NCBI GenBank assembly: GCA_902459845.2
Contig: CABPSV020000044.1
Location: 1 to 40,530 of the forward strand
DNA length: 40,530 bases
From: Hepatocystis sp. ex Piliocolobus tephrosceles
Lineage: Eukaryota > Apicomplexa > Aconoidasida > Haemosporida > Plasmodiidae
Reading direction: 5' to 3'
Shown here: positions 1 to 11,202 of the stretch, piece after piece
Numbering within the stretch: position 1 is the stretch's first letter
How the letters are laid out: each line of letters opens with the position of its first letter
Position numbers and translations under genes: made by a program
Notes under the pieces: model-generated
What the model was told of the DNA's origin: nothing
Databases searched by the model: none
What the model saw: the letters and a program-made list of their open reading frames with translations, nothing else

Positions 1-2
1 AT

Positions 3-746
3 GATTATTCCATAAGAAACAGTACGAAAAGTGTATACATAGACGCACATAAATCTAATCAGAGTACAAATGCTAATGGTACTTATTCAGTAAAAGACCC
101 AGAGGTTTCTTATATGTCGTTGTATAAAATTTTTAAAAAGATAGATGTAGATAAAGATAGTTATATAACGAAAGATGATATAAAAAAATGTTTAAAAAAT
201 TTAAAAATTAAAAATATAACAGATGATGATGTAACTATATTTTTAAAGTATATTGATACACAAAGAAAAGGATATATAGATGTAAATGATTTTTTAACTC
301 AATATCAATTAGAAGATAAATCGATGAATAATTGGATAAAAAATACAAACAAACCGTATTTTGATTTTATTAAAAATTTAAAAGATGAACAACAACAACG
401 ACAAACAATAAACAATAACTTGAAGCAAAAAAATAAGCAAAGGTCTAGTAGTACAAATGTTATACATAATAAAAATGTAGAACTAGCAGAGCAATATAAT
501 GATGTAATCAAAAACTATAATATACAATTAGACCCATTCTGTCCTTCTTATGTTATTAGAGAAAGAATAAGAAAAAATTTTATCGCAAATAAAGATGATT
601 TTCTAAATAAACATAAAAATGCAACTAGATTTAATTTAAATACTTATAAAAATACTAATTATCTAACACAGCCTGTAGAAAATTCGCATTTATACATGAA
701 TGATGACTTAAGATTTAAAACGACTTATAACCTGAATTATCAATAA
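3..746 (+). CDS. EF-hand protein, 5'-truncated by window edge
   Basis: The frame is open from base 3 with no stop, so the gene starts upstream of the window; the ATG at 114 is an internal Met rather than the supported start. After it come two EF hands. The first has a full calcium loop (DVDKDSYITKDD: acidic residues at loop positions 1, 3, 5 and 12). The second (DTQRKGYIDVND) keeps positions 1 and 12 but has Gln and Lys at 3 and 5, so it probably binds calcium weakly or not at all. A Gln/Asn/Lys-rich linker follows, then a charged C-terminal segment (PSYVIRERIRKNF, then an Asn/Tyr-rich tail) that resembles nothing I can name. The stop is TAA at 744-746. Such proteins usually act as calcium sensors or structural components; the role here is not known. 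It converges with the next gene, which is on the minus strand. Confidence 0.8.
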   Translation, partial: DYSIRNSTKSVYIDAHKSNQSTNANGTYSVKDPEVSYMSLYKIFKKIDVDKDSYITKDDIKKCLKNLKIKNITDDDVTIFLKYIDTQRKGYIDVNDFLTQYQLEDKSMNNWIKNTNKPYFDFIKNLKDEQQQRQTINNNLKQKNKQRSSSTNVIHNKNVELAEQYNDVIKNYNIQLDPFCPSYVIRERIRKNFIANKDDFLNKHKNATRFNLNTYKNTNYLTQPVENSHLYMNDDLRFKTTYNLNYQ

Positions 747-1716
747 TATGTGGGTAAAATGTTGACATATATGAATATATATATATATACTCGTACGCTT
801 GTTAAAACATGTTACTATAACTACTCAACAACGAACTATAGCATTTCTTTTGGAAAATATAATTTAAGTGGACATATATAATGTGATTATCTTTTTCGTA
901 ATTATTAAAAATGATATTTACATGTTATGTATAATTGTCCTAATCAAGTTGAGTTTTTCACTTACTCAGTTTATACTCCCCTTTTTTTTTTAACCATTTT
1001 TTTTAACCATTTTTTTTAACCATTTTTTTTAACCATTTTTTTTATCATATACTTGTTTTCTTAAAACTATTAAATTTTGAAATATATATTAAACACGAAT
1101 GATTAAGCACCGAAAAAAAAAAAAAAAAAAGGATTATTTTTTTTCTAAAGGTCTATTTTTGTATGAATAGTTCTCATGCAAAAAACAGAAAAAAAAAAAA
1201 ATGAAATAAAGTAAATAATTCAAAATATATATCAATATCCGTACATATATATATACATGTATTTATAAAGACATATGTATATATGTATAATTATATATAA
1301 AGACATATGTATAAGTATATATAAATACATATGTATAAGTATATTGAAAGTGTTAAAAAAAAAAAAACATACAAAAAACAATAAAAATATTAAAACACAT
1401 TGATCGAAAAATTAAAGAATTATTAAAAAGTAAAACGTAAATAAAAATTAATATCAAAAGGTAAACATATTTTGACTTTTTTTTATTTTTTATTTTTGTA
1501 TATATATATATATATATATATGTATCATTTTTAAAACGTAATAGATATATACGTACTGAGAAAAATAAAAAAATAATTATGCTCGCAATTGTGGAATCAT
1601 ATTTATATGCGTATTGAATAACTACTGATAAAAAGCATGTTCCGGTTTTTTTATTTTTTATTTTTTTTATTTATTATTATTTATTTTAAAACAAATGAAG
1701 GATATATAGGGAAAAC
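747..1716. other. Intergenic, convergent 3' flanks
   Basis: This AT-rich interval lies between the 3' ends of two convergent genes. It holds a short 13-bp minisatellite near 984-1045, several poly-A runs (about 1113-1130 and 1189-1200), TA microsatellites near 778-788 and 1500-1520, and repeated variants of an AT-rich motif around acatatgtata between 1250 and 1345. I see no coding exon or RNA gene in it. Confidence 0.6.
984..1045. repeat. 13-bp T-tract minisatellite
   Basis: Four to five tandem copies of a 13-bp unit, aacca followed by eight T, run almost without substitution. The array lies in the 3' flank of the EF-hand gene. A second, longer array of 13-bp T-tract units with different non-T bases lies 3' of the giant gene at 19981-20260. 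Confidence 0.85.
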
Positions 1717-2601
1717 TTAAAAACCAATATAATCGGTATTTATATAATAGTATGGACATACTAAAGGGACCCTATAGTTTACGACTTTGTGTTCCACAGT
1801 AGGCTCACTTTTTTTTTGTTCTTCTACAGATTCCTTTGGCACTTCGGATGTATCAACATTATCATCTTCTTTAAGTACTTGTTTATTTTTACAAACCCAC
1901 GTGTCCTTTAACTCGTCAGTTAATAGAAACTTAGCATGTGTATTGGGGTAACAATAATAATAATAGTAATATTGATATGGATAGTAATAATGTGGTACTA
2001 TTTTATATTCTTTTTTTTTTCCAAAACAGCTATTTCCTTTGATAACTGAACTTTTCTGGTAAGACATACTAACAGGATAATAAATTACATTGGATACTGT
2101 AGGTTCTATAAATAAAAAAAAATGTAACAAAAAATAAGCATGTGATCAAAAATAGGAATGTAATCAAAAATAAGTCTATACTCAAAGATAAAAACATAAA
2201 AATGTAGTATTTTGTTGTATTTTTTTAAATAATTAAAAAATAGAAAAAAAAAAATTATTTTTGTAAACGTGCGCACATGTATATAAAAATATAATTACGT
2301 TTTAACTAATCTTATTAATTTTTTTTTTTTTTTTTTTTTTACAAAATAGAAACGTAATTAAAATTTTTTTATTTTGAAAGCATGGAAATATATAAGGCTT
2401 TTATACAGAGGTTTTTTTTACACATTTCGATAAATAAAAGAATGAGAAAAAAAAAAAAAGCAATATATATATATATATATATATACGTGCATGTATATAT
2501 ACATATGAATAATTAATATTATGTAAACACTCACTTGAATACAATAACTCGTAATAAGCTATTATTGGAGAATTCACCGGGTGTTCTATTTTGTTTTCCA
2601 T
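1717..2601 (-). CDS. Conserved-looking Tyr-rich small protein, two exons
   Basis: Exon 1 is 2601-2535 and exon 2 is 2105-1717, read on the minus strand. The intron (2534-2106) begins GTGAGT and ends TTTATAG; the phases match (1 nt + 2 nt give Lys), giving a 151-residue protein from an ATG at 2601. Exon 1 encodes a start like MENKIEHPVNSPIIAYYELL. Exon 2 has several short aromatic/Val/Pro segments (VIYYPVSMSYQ; VPHYYYPYQYYYYYYCYP; a C-terminal VPLVCPYYYINTDY) and an acidic Glu/Lys/Ser linker between. There is no signal peptide or membrane helix. The repeated short Val/Pro/Tyr segments faintly recall apicomplexan alveolin-type inner-membrane-complex proteins, but the classical repeat is not present, so that is only a guess. 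The function is unknown. Confidence 0.7.
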
Positions 2602-3133
2602 TTTTTATATGTTATAAAATTTGTAAGGTTTGTGTAAACTGATCAGTTTCAAAAGATGTTGTTTGCGTGCTGAGTTGTATATATATATATTATATATATA
2701 TATAAAACTGCCAAAATGAGAGACTTATTAAAACTTTATATTTTAATTCAATAGTTTAAAAGAAATATTGATTTATTTAAAAAAAATAAGAATTAAAAAA
2801 AATTAATGGGAAAATTTTACAATTATTAATAAAAATGTTAAAAAAAAAAAATAATTGCATTTGTTTTTATATTATTATTATTATTATTTTTTTTTTTTTG
2901 GGGGGTCAACAAAATTGTGAGTCTTTTGAACACATTGACCAATTCGAGAATTATTTATTTGTTTTAATGTAAGTGAAAAAAAGGAAACACAAAAAGTTAT
3001 AAAAATTTTTAAATTTAATTTAAATAGCACAATAATATACGCACATTTACATGCAGAACCCCAATTTTACTCAATATTTTGCGTTTAATTATTTTTTAAT
3101 TTAACATGCTTTTTTTTTCGGCCACCATCGTCA

Positions 3134-3169
<36 letters not shown>

Positions 3170-3366
3170 TGTGTCTTTACAATCCATTTAATATGCCATT
3201 TTTATGTAGAAGTGCTTATAAAAAAATTGATTTACCAAATTATCTATTTATGTAAAAAAATATAACTCCATATGTATATATATTTATATGTCTGTGTGAA
3301 ATTCAAATTTGCATATAAATTTTATACAAATGTATGTTGTACTTATAAAAAATTTTTTTTTTTCTT

Positions 3367-3458
3367 ATAATTTACAAAAACATTATGGTCGCATTTAAAA
3401 AACAAAATTTTAATAATTTACAAAAACATTATGGTCGCATTTAAAAAACAAAATTTTA
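3367..3458. repeat. 46-bp tandem duplication
   Basis: Two adjacent copies of the same 46-bp unit (3367-3412 and 3413-3458) are identical, including the less AT-rich core atggtcgcattt. This looks like a recent duplication within the intergenic spacer. Confidence 0.9.
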
Positions 3459-4478
3459 AATTAATATGTTGTTTTTTAATGGCAACCAACTTTTAAAGTA
3501 TAATCAATAACATGTAAGATATGTCGTTTATACACCCAAGTGTAAAAACATATATACATAAAGATGTGTACATAAAGATATGTACATGCAAACAGCAATG
3601 GATCTTTTTGTACAAATATAATATTCAAAAAAGATAGTACCAATGCGTTATATAAATTAAAAATCGCTTTAAACAAAACGATATTAAATAAAAATGCAAT
3701 TTATACATCTTTGCAACAAATGTTTTTATTTTTTATGTAATTTAGTTTATATAATTCATTTAACATAATATAAACAATAAAGTAATAATAAAAAAAAAAT
3801 AATAGTGTCAAATATATACAGACAGGTGTACAGAGAGACCAGACCGTCCTTTATTTAAAACTAAAATAAAAATACCATATTCGACATAAATATGTTACGG
3901 TATTAAAGTATATCTTTTCATATAGCTTAAAAACAAATGTAACGAATTATAAAATAAAAAAATGAGTAATTTAAAAAAAAAAAAAAAAATCTTATTTTAC
4001 ATGTAAATATAAAACAATAACTAAAAATTTTATAAACCTCATATTTTTAAATAACCGAAAGAACAAAGACAATGCCAACTTTTGCATAAATAACATGTGT
4101 TTAAATATTTATATTGGCAGCTACATATTATTTCTTTAACTCTCTCTATAAATATATATAGCTTGATTAATGTATGGAAGTCAAGGTATAAGAATAGTTT
4201 CCCATTTAAAATATATATTTTTTTTTTTTTTCTCTTTCCTTTAAAATTGTGCATTTTTAAAATTTGCACCTGCTAAGAAATGTTTTTTCGTATGATTTAA
4301 TGTGGCTTTTTTTTAAAAATAATTTATTTGGTGTTAAAGCGGAAATGTTCCGTTAAAAAAAAATAAAGTAAAAAAAAAAAAAAAAAAATAAAATTTCAGT
4401 TTTACTTTTTTTTTCTTTTCGTAGCCTTATTTCTATGCTTTTCTCTTGAGGGACCCAAAAAAAAAAAGTTAACATCTC

Positions 4479-4512
<34 letters not shown>

Positions 4513-4735
4513 TAGTCTTATTTGTGTACTTTTTTTTAGAGTTCCTCAAAGAAATAAACATCTAATATTTTTTTTGTTATTTTTTTTATGTGTTTTTTTT
4601 TTTTTTAAAAAACAAAGTAAACATTTTTTTTTTCTTTTTTTTGTTGTCTTATTTTATGTACCTTTCTCTTGAGGGACAAAAAAAAAGACCAACAATTGAT
4701 AACAGCATTTATGAATAAATATAACATTTTAAATA

Positions 4736-4777
<42 letters not shown>

Positions 4778-4867
4778 GCATTTATGCTAATGTGTATATT
4801 ACAGTTTGTTCTTCTTTTTTATACGTGTCCTGTAGTATTTGAAAGTATTGAAAAAAAAAGAAAAAAA

Positions 4868-4938
4868 AAAACGATTATAGAAAGATTGTAGAAAGATTGT
4901 AGAAAGATTGTAGAAAGACTGTAGAAAGATTGTAGAAA
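4868..4938 (+). repeat. 12-bp array in the 5' leader of the kinesin-like gene
   Basis: About six tandem copies of a 12-bp unit (aaagattgtaga, with one copy having c for t) run directly into the ATG at 4939; the last unit ends gtagaaaATG. Each unit carries a TAG in the downstream reading frame, so the array is untranslated leader, not a missed N-terminus. Confidence 0.85.
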
Positions 4939-7052
4939 ATGATAAAAAATGTTATTTACCAACATAATAATAAATTAGGGTTATATATAATATCAAAGCA
5001 AAGCGCTAAAAAAAAAGATATAAATAAAAGTGTAAATGATATAGAAACATGTTCCAATACATGTGTAAATTACAATATAAACACAAATACATTTAATAAA
5101 ATTGAGTTTTATAATGAGGATTATATTAGCGAAACTAATTTAAACAAACATATAGTTAATGCTCTTTTGAAAAGCTATTTAGAAAAAAAAAATGGATGTG
5201 TATTATCTTTTATCAATTTATCGGAGCAGTTAAAAAAACAATCAAATAATATACAACATGATATAAACAGTAATAAAAAAAATTATAACAATAAATTTTA
5301 CAATAATTTAAATGACACAAATACAAACATTATTTTAAATAATTTTTTTACAAAAGTAAATGAAACTACAGTTAAACAAAAACAAAATTATTCATTACAG
5401 TATGTCCTACTTGGAAATTTTTATTATTATGATTTATTAGAAAATTATCATGAACTTACTGAGAATTATCAAAAAATTAAAAGCTGTGCTTTAAAAGGTG
5501 ATGAAAAAACAAACAACATAAAAAATAATAGGACCTATGATTGTCGCACTGACAATTATAAAAAAACAAATGTCCCTGTTTATAACGAATTAAACATTTT
5601 TAAAAGAAAAAACAAAAAAATCGATTTTATAAATGCCAAAAAATTAAAAGACATATTTTGTTATGTGGAAAAACAAGAAAATGTGTTAAAAGGGAAATCA
5701 AATAATATGAATAGTGACAGTAGCAGTAATAGTGACCCCTTTTATTTGACATTAATACATTTAAACATCAGTAACAATATAGAAGAAGGTAATACCTGCA
5801 TATTTGAAACAAATATGTCGTATAATACTAATAAACAAATAAAAATAAATAATAATAGTATTAATACTAGTGTAACAAACAGCTTTTATTTTATTAACGT
5901 TTATTACATAAACAATAATGAAAATGCAGTAGAAAATGGAAAAAATAAACGACAACAGCAGCAAACAGTAGTAACAGATTATGAATTAAAAAAGGATAAA
6001 TCCGAAACAAACAAACTAAAACAGTTACTATCCATGTTTAGTAACATAATTAATAATTATGATAAAGAAGGAAGTACAAATATAGATAGTACAGATTTTA
6101 AAATAATATCGCATATATTTTCTGAAATTTATAAGGATGTTACTACTAATATTTTTTTAAAGATTGTTTTAGATAATTCTATTAAAGATTCTACAAACAA
6201 AACGAATGAAGAACTTATGTTAAATTTTGTTTACTCTATTAACTTAAATATGAAAAACATACTGAATAATGACAACAATAAAAATATAAATAATTCAGAA
6301 AACGTACATACTAATTTGAAAGAAAATGAAAATAAAGATTTTTTAATATTAAAAGATGAAAAATATTATAAAATATGTAACATGTTATTTAATAACATTG
6401 ATTTGGATGAAAATGCAAAATGTAAAATTATTAAAAAAATTATAACATATCCTGAACAATATTTTGATAAATTATCACATTTAAAAAATAAATTTGAACA
6501 TAATTTTAACATTTATAAGGATAAAGAAAAAGACATTTATAACGAAATTTCTTATCTTATAAAAAAGCAAAATTTAATTATAAAAAAATACAAAGAAGAA
6601 GAAGAAAAAACAAAAAATGATATTTTAAATATACTTGAACAAATTACTCATATTAATGAACAAAATATCGAAATCAACAATGAAATAAAAAAAAATCAAA
6701 ATTTAAATGTTTCATTTATTAAAGAACAAAAAAATTGGGATGAACAAAATTTAAAAAAAATACAAACAGCGGACATGACATTAAATAAAGAATATGAAAC
6801 TTTTATAAGTTTTCGTAATGAATCATTTATGTATGACAAAAAAAAAAAAGAAAAAGACAGCCAAAAAAGTGAAGACAAAAAAAAAACATATATTCCAAAA
6901 GAATCCCAAAGTTATAGTATCAATGAAAAAAGTATAAACGAAACAAATATAAACGAAGAACAAAAAAAAGAATGCTTATATAATTTAAATGAAGCAATGA
7001 AGTATGCTGAGCAAATTTTTCAAGAAACCTACGACTTAAAGTAATAAATTCA

Positions 7053-7114
<62 letters not shown>

Positions 7115-7183
7115 ATATATATATATATATATATATACGCCATACATACATTATACATGCGCTTTACATATATATATGTACAT

Positions 7184-7218
<35 letters not shown>

Positions 7219-7552
7219 TTTCCATCATTATTTAAACAGGAAACAATATGATGAAATCATTAACGAAAAGTTCAAAATGTTCAATGTTCTAAAAAACACG
7301 GCATTACAACTAAATGAAAAGACAACATCTTTAACGAATGACTTTAAAAGCACAAAGGGGTTAAAATTAATATGTCCATTAAATGATAACAGTCGTATTA
7401 ATTTAAAAACAAATTATGAACAAACCATTTTAAATCTAAATAACGATATAAAGGCTTATAAGAATTTGTTAAAACAGTTAGACACCGAAGGGTTTAATGA
7501 CAAACAGTTGGATTGGATACATAAGATGAATTCAATATCTAAAAAATTTTAA
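4939..7552 (+). CDS. Kinesin-like protein with degenerate motor head, two exons
   Basis: Exon 1 is 4939-7040 and exon 2 is 7240-7552; the intron is GTAATA...TTTAAACAG (199 bp) and the split codon AA|G gives Lys. The product is 804 aa. I infer a kinesin-motor-like head from the order of elements: a strand/helix run ending NGCVLSFINLSEQ (residues 85-97) where kinesins have their P-loop; NFYYYDLL (160-167) where they have EIYNEx-DLL; NSDSSSNSD (258-266) where switch I (NxxSSRSH) would be; and a 355-440 segment resembling the INKSL...DSKLT...ETL part. The GxxxxGKT P-loop and the DLAGSE switch II are absent, so ATPase activity is unlikely. Residues about 500-804 are a Lys/Glu-rich coiled coil continuing across the splice. 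The family call is pattern-based; it could also be an unrelated coiled-coil protein. Confidence 0.72.
7041..7239 (+). repeat. Microsatellite-rich intron
   Basis: The intron of the kinesin-like gene holds, in order, an (AAAT)n run at about 7060-7115, a TA run, a (CATA)n run and a (CA)n run, then the acceptor tatttaaacag. The four simple repeats make up most of its 199 bp, so its length is likely to vary between isolates. Confidence 0.85.
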
Positions 7553-8586
7553 CATTTATATTAATATGCACTTTCAAAACGTGTACACACATATATAACC
7601 ATATATACATATCACCCTTAAAACCTATATAAACGCGTATTCACAAAATTCATCACACTCTATATTTATTCATATTTTCTGTAAATGAAAAAGTAGAATA
7701 TATACATTATATATATATTAACTTATTTTATACAGACAACAGAAAAAAAAAACTATGAAAATACAAGTAGTAAAAATTTAAGGGTGACATGAACATATAA
7801 AAAAATACATTTATTTTTTTTTTTAATTTTATAAATATATATTAAGTTTTTACTAATAACACGCGCGTATATATAAAAATCATAAATAAGTTTAATGTAT
7901 AAACAATTTTTTATTTTTATAAATAGTATAAAATTTTAAAAAAAATTATGTTCTTAATATTTTTCATTTTTTAACTGTATTATTTAGTTCATATTTCTTT
8001 AAATACTCCACGTTTCCTAATTCGTTATTCTGTTTTATCCTTTTTTTACTGCTTTATTCTTTTTTTTTCTGCTTTTTTTTATATCTTTATTTAGCATACA
8101 CTTTGTGCATTGAAAAAGTATACACAATAACTTAATTTTTTAAAAAAATAAACATTTTACCAAAACATAAATTTTATTTATGAAAATACAAAAAATATTT
8201 TGATTAAAAAAATATAATAAAAATATTTACTATGTTAAAATTAAAAATATATATTTTTTTTTTATTATGCCAATTGTAAAGATTGTAACTTATGAATGCT
8301 AATAATGTGCACGGTTTAGCTTTAATTCTTCAATATAACAAAGAAAAAAAAAAAAATAATAATAATAATAATAATGATCAAAGTTAAACTATTTCTATTT
8401 TTTTGTATTTTTTTATTAATTATTTTATTTATTATTTTATTAATTATTTTATTTATTATTTTATTAATTATTTTATTTATTATTTTATTTATTATTTTAT
8501 TTATTATTTTATTTATTAATTTTTTTTTTTTTATTGTTTATTTATTTATTTTATTTTTTATTGTTTATTTATTATCATTATTATTA

Positions 8587-8636
<50 letters not shown>

Positions 8637-9409
8637 CGTTATGCTTTGGTACTTACATTTATGCATATATATGTACATAAATATGTAAGTAAATAAATAC
8701 ATGCATGCCCTTTTATACATTCGTAATAAATGAAAAAAAAACACCTCAGATTTATTCTTGAGTATGTTCTGCAAATTTGTTGCGATTAATTTTTTTTATT
8801 TATTTATTTTTTTTAATATAGACATTATACTACCGTATCTTGAAAAAAAAAAAAAAAAATGGAAAAATGTATGTGTGCGCATGTATATATGTTTAAGCGA
8901 AAGTTTATAAAAATACCAGAATAAGTATACATGTTTGTATACATAAAATCATTTTCGTGATTATTTTTGTGGCTGTTTTTGTAATTGTTTCCGTATCTGT
9001 ATCTGTTTCTGTATCTGTTTTTTGTCATTTTTTCCGTTTATGTTTCCGTTTATATTTCCGTTTATATTTCCGTTCTCTATTTTTTCCTTTATTTCAATTT
9101 TTTTTAAGCTTGTAACACCTATATATATATATATATATTTATTTATACACATATTACGTGTTGTTTATTTTTTTCTGTTTTTGTATTAATATTTATTTAC
9201 GTACATATATTTTTAAATATGTGCACATGTGTACACACCTAATAAATTGTAACAAATTTTTTAATTGCATGTGTATTTCGCAGAGTTGTATGCTTCTATA
9301 TTATATATAAAACAATTTTTTTTTTTGCGTGTTTCGTTTATTTTGTATGTTACTCATAACCTGAGCATTAAAAATAATAGTTATATTTTTTTTTTTTTTT
9401 TAAATAAAA
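7553..9409. other. Intergenic, tandem + strand genes
   Basis: This is the 3' flank of the kinesin-like gene and the upstream region of the giant gene. It carries (TTTATT)-type simple repeats (8395-8520), a T run of about 48 (8588-8636), a run of short tccgttta and ctgtatctg direct repeats (8990-9075) and several TA tracts. Open frames here (8374-8688, and minus frames at 8565-9152) are translations of these repeats. I see no RNA gene. Confidence 0.6.
8990..9075. repeat. Short direct repeats (ctgtatctg / tttccgttta)
   Basis: Two neighbouring mini-arrays: 12-bp variants around gtatctgtttct (8990-9020), then 12-13-bp copies of tttccgtttat with a one-base variable position (9031-9075). They are upstream of the giant gene and unlinked to any coding exon that I can see. 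Confidence 0.7.
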
Positions 9410-11107
9410 ATGAATTACAATTCCAACCCCGATTACGAGTTTGAGTATTACCAGAATCTGATGCAAAAGGAACTAAAAGAATATGAAACAAATTCCGAAG
9501 TTTCATGTAAAATTGGTTATAGTGACTCAGAATCGGAAGGTGTTGCTTCGATAAAAGAAGAACCCTATTATGCATATAATAAGAAATTACAAAATTATAA
9601 AACAGAAAAAGTAAACAAACCAGTATGGAAAAGTGTTTACGAGTTTGAAGATACAGTTAAAGATTCATATTCTGATCATGAATATGTAAAAAATGATGAA
9701 TCAGATGATAGTGTTGAATCACCTAGGTTTGGAATTACATCCAATAATGTGAGTGATAAAAGTGATGATGAAAGTGATGATGAAAGTGGTGATGAAAATA
9801 AAGAACATAAACAACACATACAAAGAAACCAAAGTAAAGAAAGTGATAATAACAAAAACAACCCATGGTTTGATGAATATTTGTATAAAAAAAATATGAA
9901 TAGAGAGGAAACACCTGTCCGTCCTTTAAAAAAAGTTGAAATAGAAGTAACTAAAAACAAAACAAATAATATATTTCCAGAATTTCATAAAGAGGACTTG
10001 ATGTACATATCTGATAATATGAATTACAGTTTTAGAAAAGAATTAGAAAATAACATGTATAATAATTTAAATGCATTTAAAAATATAAAAAATAGTTATG
10101 ATGATGTAAGTAAACATTTTATGAAACCTAAGACACAAAAAGACATGAACAATGTATATTATGACATAAATGATGAAACACTGGATATTAAAATGTTAAA
10201 AAAAGAACATGAGAAATTGGTAAACGTAAACAAATTAAATAACATACAAATGGATGCTTATGATAAATTTACATATGGTAATTATAACGATGATACACAA
10301 GTTGAAAAAAAACAAATGAATTTTACTAGATTGAAAAAAATGATAGCAAACAAAAATACAAAAAAGCAATTTGGACATACTGATGATTATACACTAGATA
10401 ACGATAATAGGGACAACATAGACTCTGGTAATGACTACTCCGGAAATAGTGATATAAACAGCAATGCTTCAGATATATATTACAAAATTAATTCTGATAA
10501 AAACGCTGGGTTAAGAAATGAAAAATTAAAGGTACAAACAAGCTCCAATAGGAATAATATTCCTAAAAAAAAAAAAAGCACAATATTAAAAAAACTAAAA
10601 AAAAGTGCTGATAGAACTAAGGAAACACAAGAAAAAAAAATTAAAAATTTGAAAAAGAATAAAAACGAAGGAATTGGTACGAGTGACAAGAGTGATGATA
10701 ATGGTGAGAATTACAAGAGTGACGATAGTGGTGAGAATGACAAGAGTGACGATAGTGGTGAGAATTACAAGAGTGACGATAGTGGTGAGAATGACAAGAG
10801 TGACGATAGTGGTGAGAATGACAAGAGTGACGATAGTGATGAGAATTACAAGAGTGACGAGGGTGAAGTAGAATTTGATAATGTAAATGATGGTTATACA
10901 GGTGGTACAAACGACTTGCATTATAATGACGTTGACGAAACAAGTGATATAAGTGACACAAACAAATTGCACGATAGTGATACAGAACAAACGATAAAAA
11001 GTTCAAAAACCAAAATTGTAAATAATGAAAAAAGTAAGACATCGTCACAAAAAAATAGAAAAAATGCTAAGGTACCAAACAAACTTAAAAACGATATAAC
11101 CATTGAT

Positions 11108-11138
<31 letters not shown>

Positions 11139-11155
11139 GAAAAATAAAAAAATAA
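9410..11155 (+). CDS. N-terminal part of giant acidic low-complexity protein (581 codons to the frame break)
   Basis: The ATG at 9410 has a typical A-rich context. The N-terminus (MNYNSNPDYEFEYYQNL) is the least repetitive part; a Ser/Asp/Glu-rich region with SDDESDDESGDE follows. Residues about 425-484 are a tandem 9-aa repeat (KSDDSGEND or KSDDSGENY). The frame then runs into 28 consecutive A (11111-11138), giving nine Lys and a stop at 11153-11155. The next large frame begins only 47 bp later on the same strand, and is open in the other frame right back to this A run. I therefore think this is the 5' part of the following gene, not a separate gene. No known domain is visible; it is likely disordered, possibly nuclear or cytoskeletal. 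Function unknown. Confidence 0.75.
10684..10862 (+). repeat. 27-bp coding minisatellite (9-aa Asp/Ser/Lys repeat)
   Basis: About six and a half copies of a 27-bp unit (agtgacgatagtggtgagaa plus seven bases) encode KSDDSGENY/D. Copies differ mainly at one position (tac or gac, Tyr or Asp) and otherwise share the same codons. This indicates recent expansion or gene conversion. Confidence 0.9.
11111..11138 (+). other. 28-nt poly-A run at the break between two frames
   Basis: 28 consecutive A lie between GGT (11108-11110) and GAAAAAT. Upstream the reading frame is codon position 11108; downstream the large frame is shifted by one. A single extra A, or two fewer, would join both frames without a stop. 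In the downstream frame the codons after the run (Lys/Asn/Ile/Gln rich) are open up to the ATG at 11203. Confidence 0.9.
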
Positions 11156-11202
11156 ACCAAAACAAATTATCAAAAATAAAAAAAACAAAAAGTTTTGAAA
11201 AA

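Larger units (their letters stand above)
2602..4938. other. Long intergenic region between divergent genes
   Basis: This 2.3-kb spacer separates the 5' ends of two divergent genes, so it should carry both promoters and 5' leaders. It contains long poly-T runs (about 3139-3168 and 4482-4511), a TA microsatellite (4740-4775), a 46-bp tandem duplication (3367-3458), a short G-containing hairpin (2904-2940) and a 12-bp array just before the next ATG. The weak open frames at 3476-3676 and 4039-4269 (minus) start at TTG and GTG and have no family features, so I do not call them genes. No promoter motif can be assigned from sequence alone. Confidence 0.55.

Noticed and set aside
3829..3835. ACAGAGA, as in U6 snRNA
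   Set aside because: The flanking U6 sequence (the AGAUUAGCAUGG part and the stem-loops) is absent, so this is a chance match.
3476..4269. Minus-strand frames at 3476-3676 and 4039-4269
   Set aside because: They begin with TTG and GTG, are rich in AT-type codons, and have no domain or splice partner that I could connect. Possible exons, but not supportable.
7157..7552. Separate small gene beginning at 7157
   Set aside because: Its first residues translate a (CATA)n/(CA)n microsatellite. The conserved part starts after a good acceptor at 7239 and joins in phase to exon 1.
8374..8688. Hydrophobic 104-aa frame
   Set aside because: It is a translation of TTTATT repeats and a 48-T run.
10595..11048. 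Minus-strand and +2 frames over the 27-bp repeat of the giant gene
   Set aside because: They are repetitive shadows of the acidic repeat, with no independent start, domain or splice evidence.
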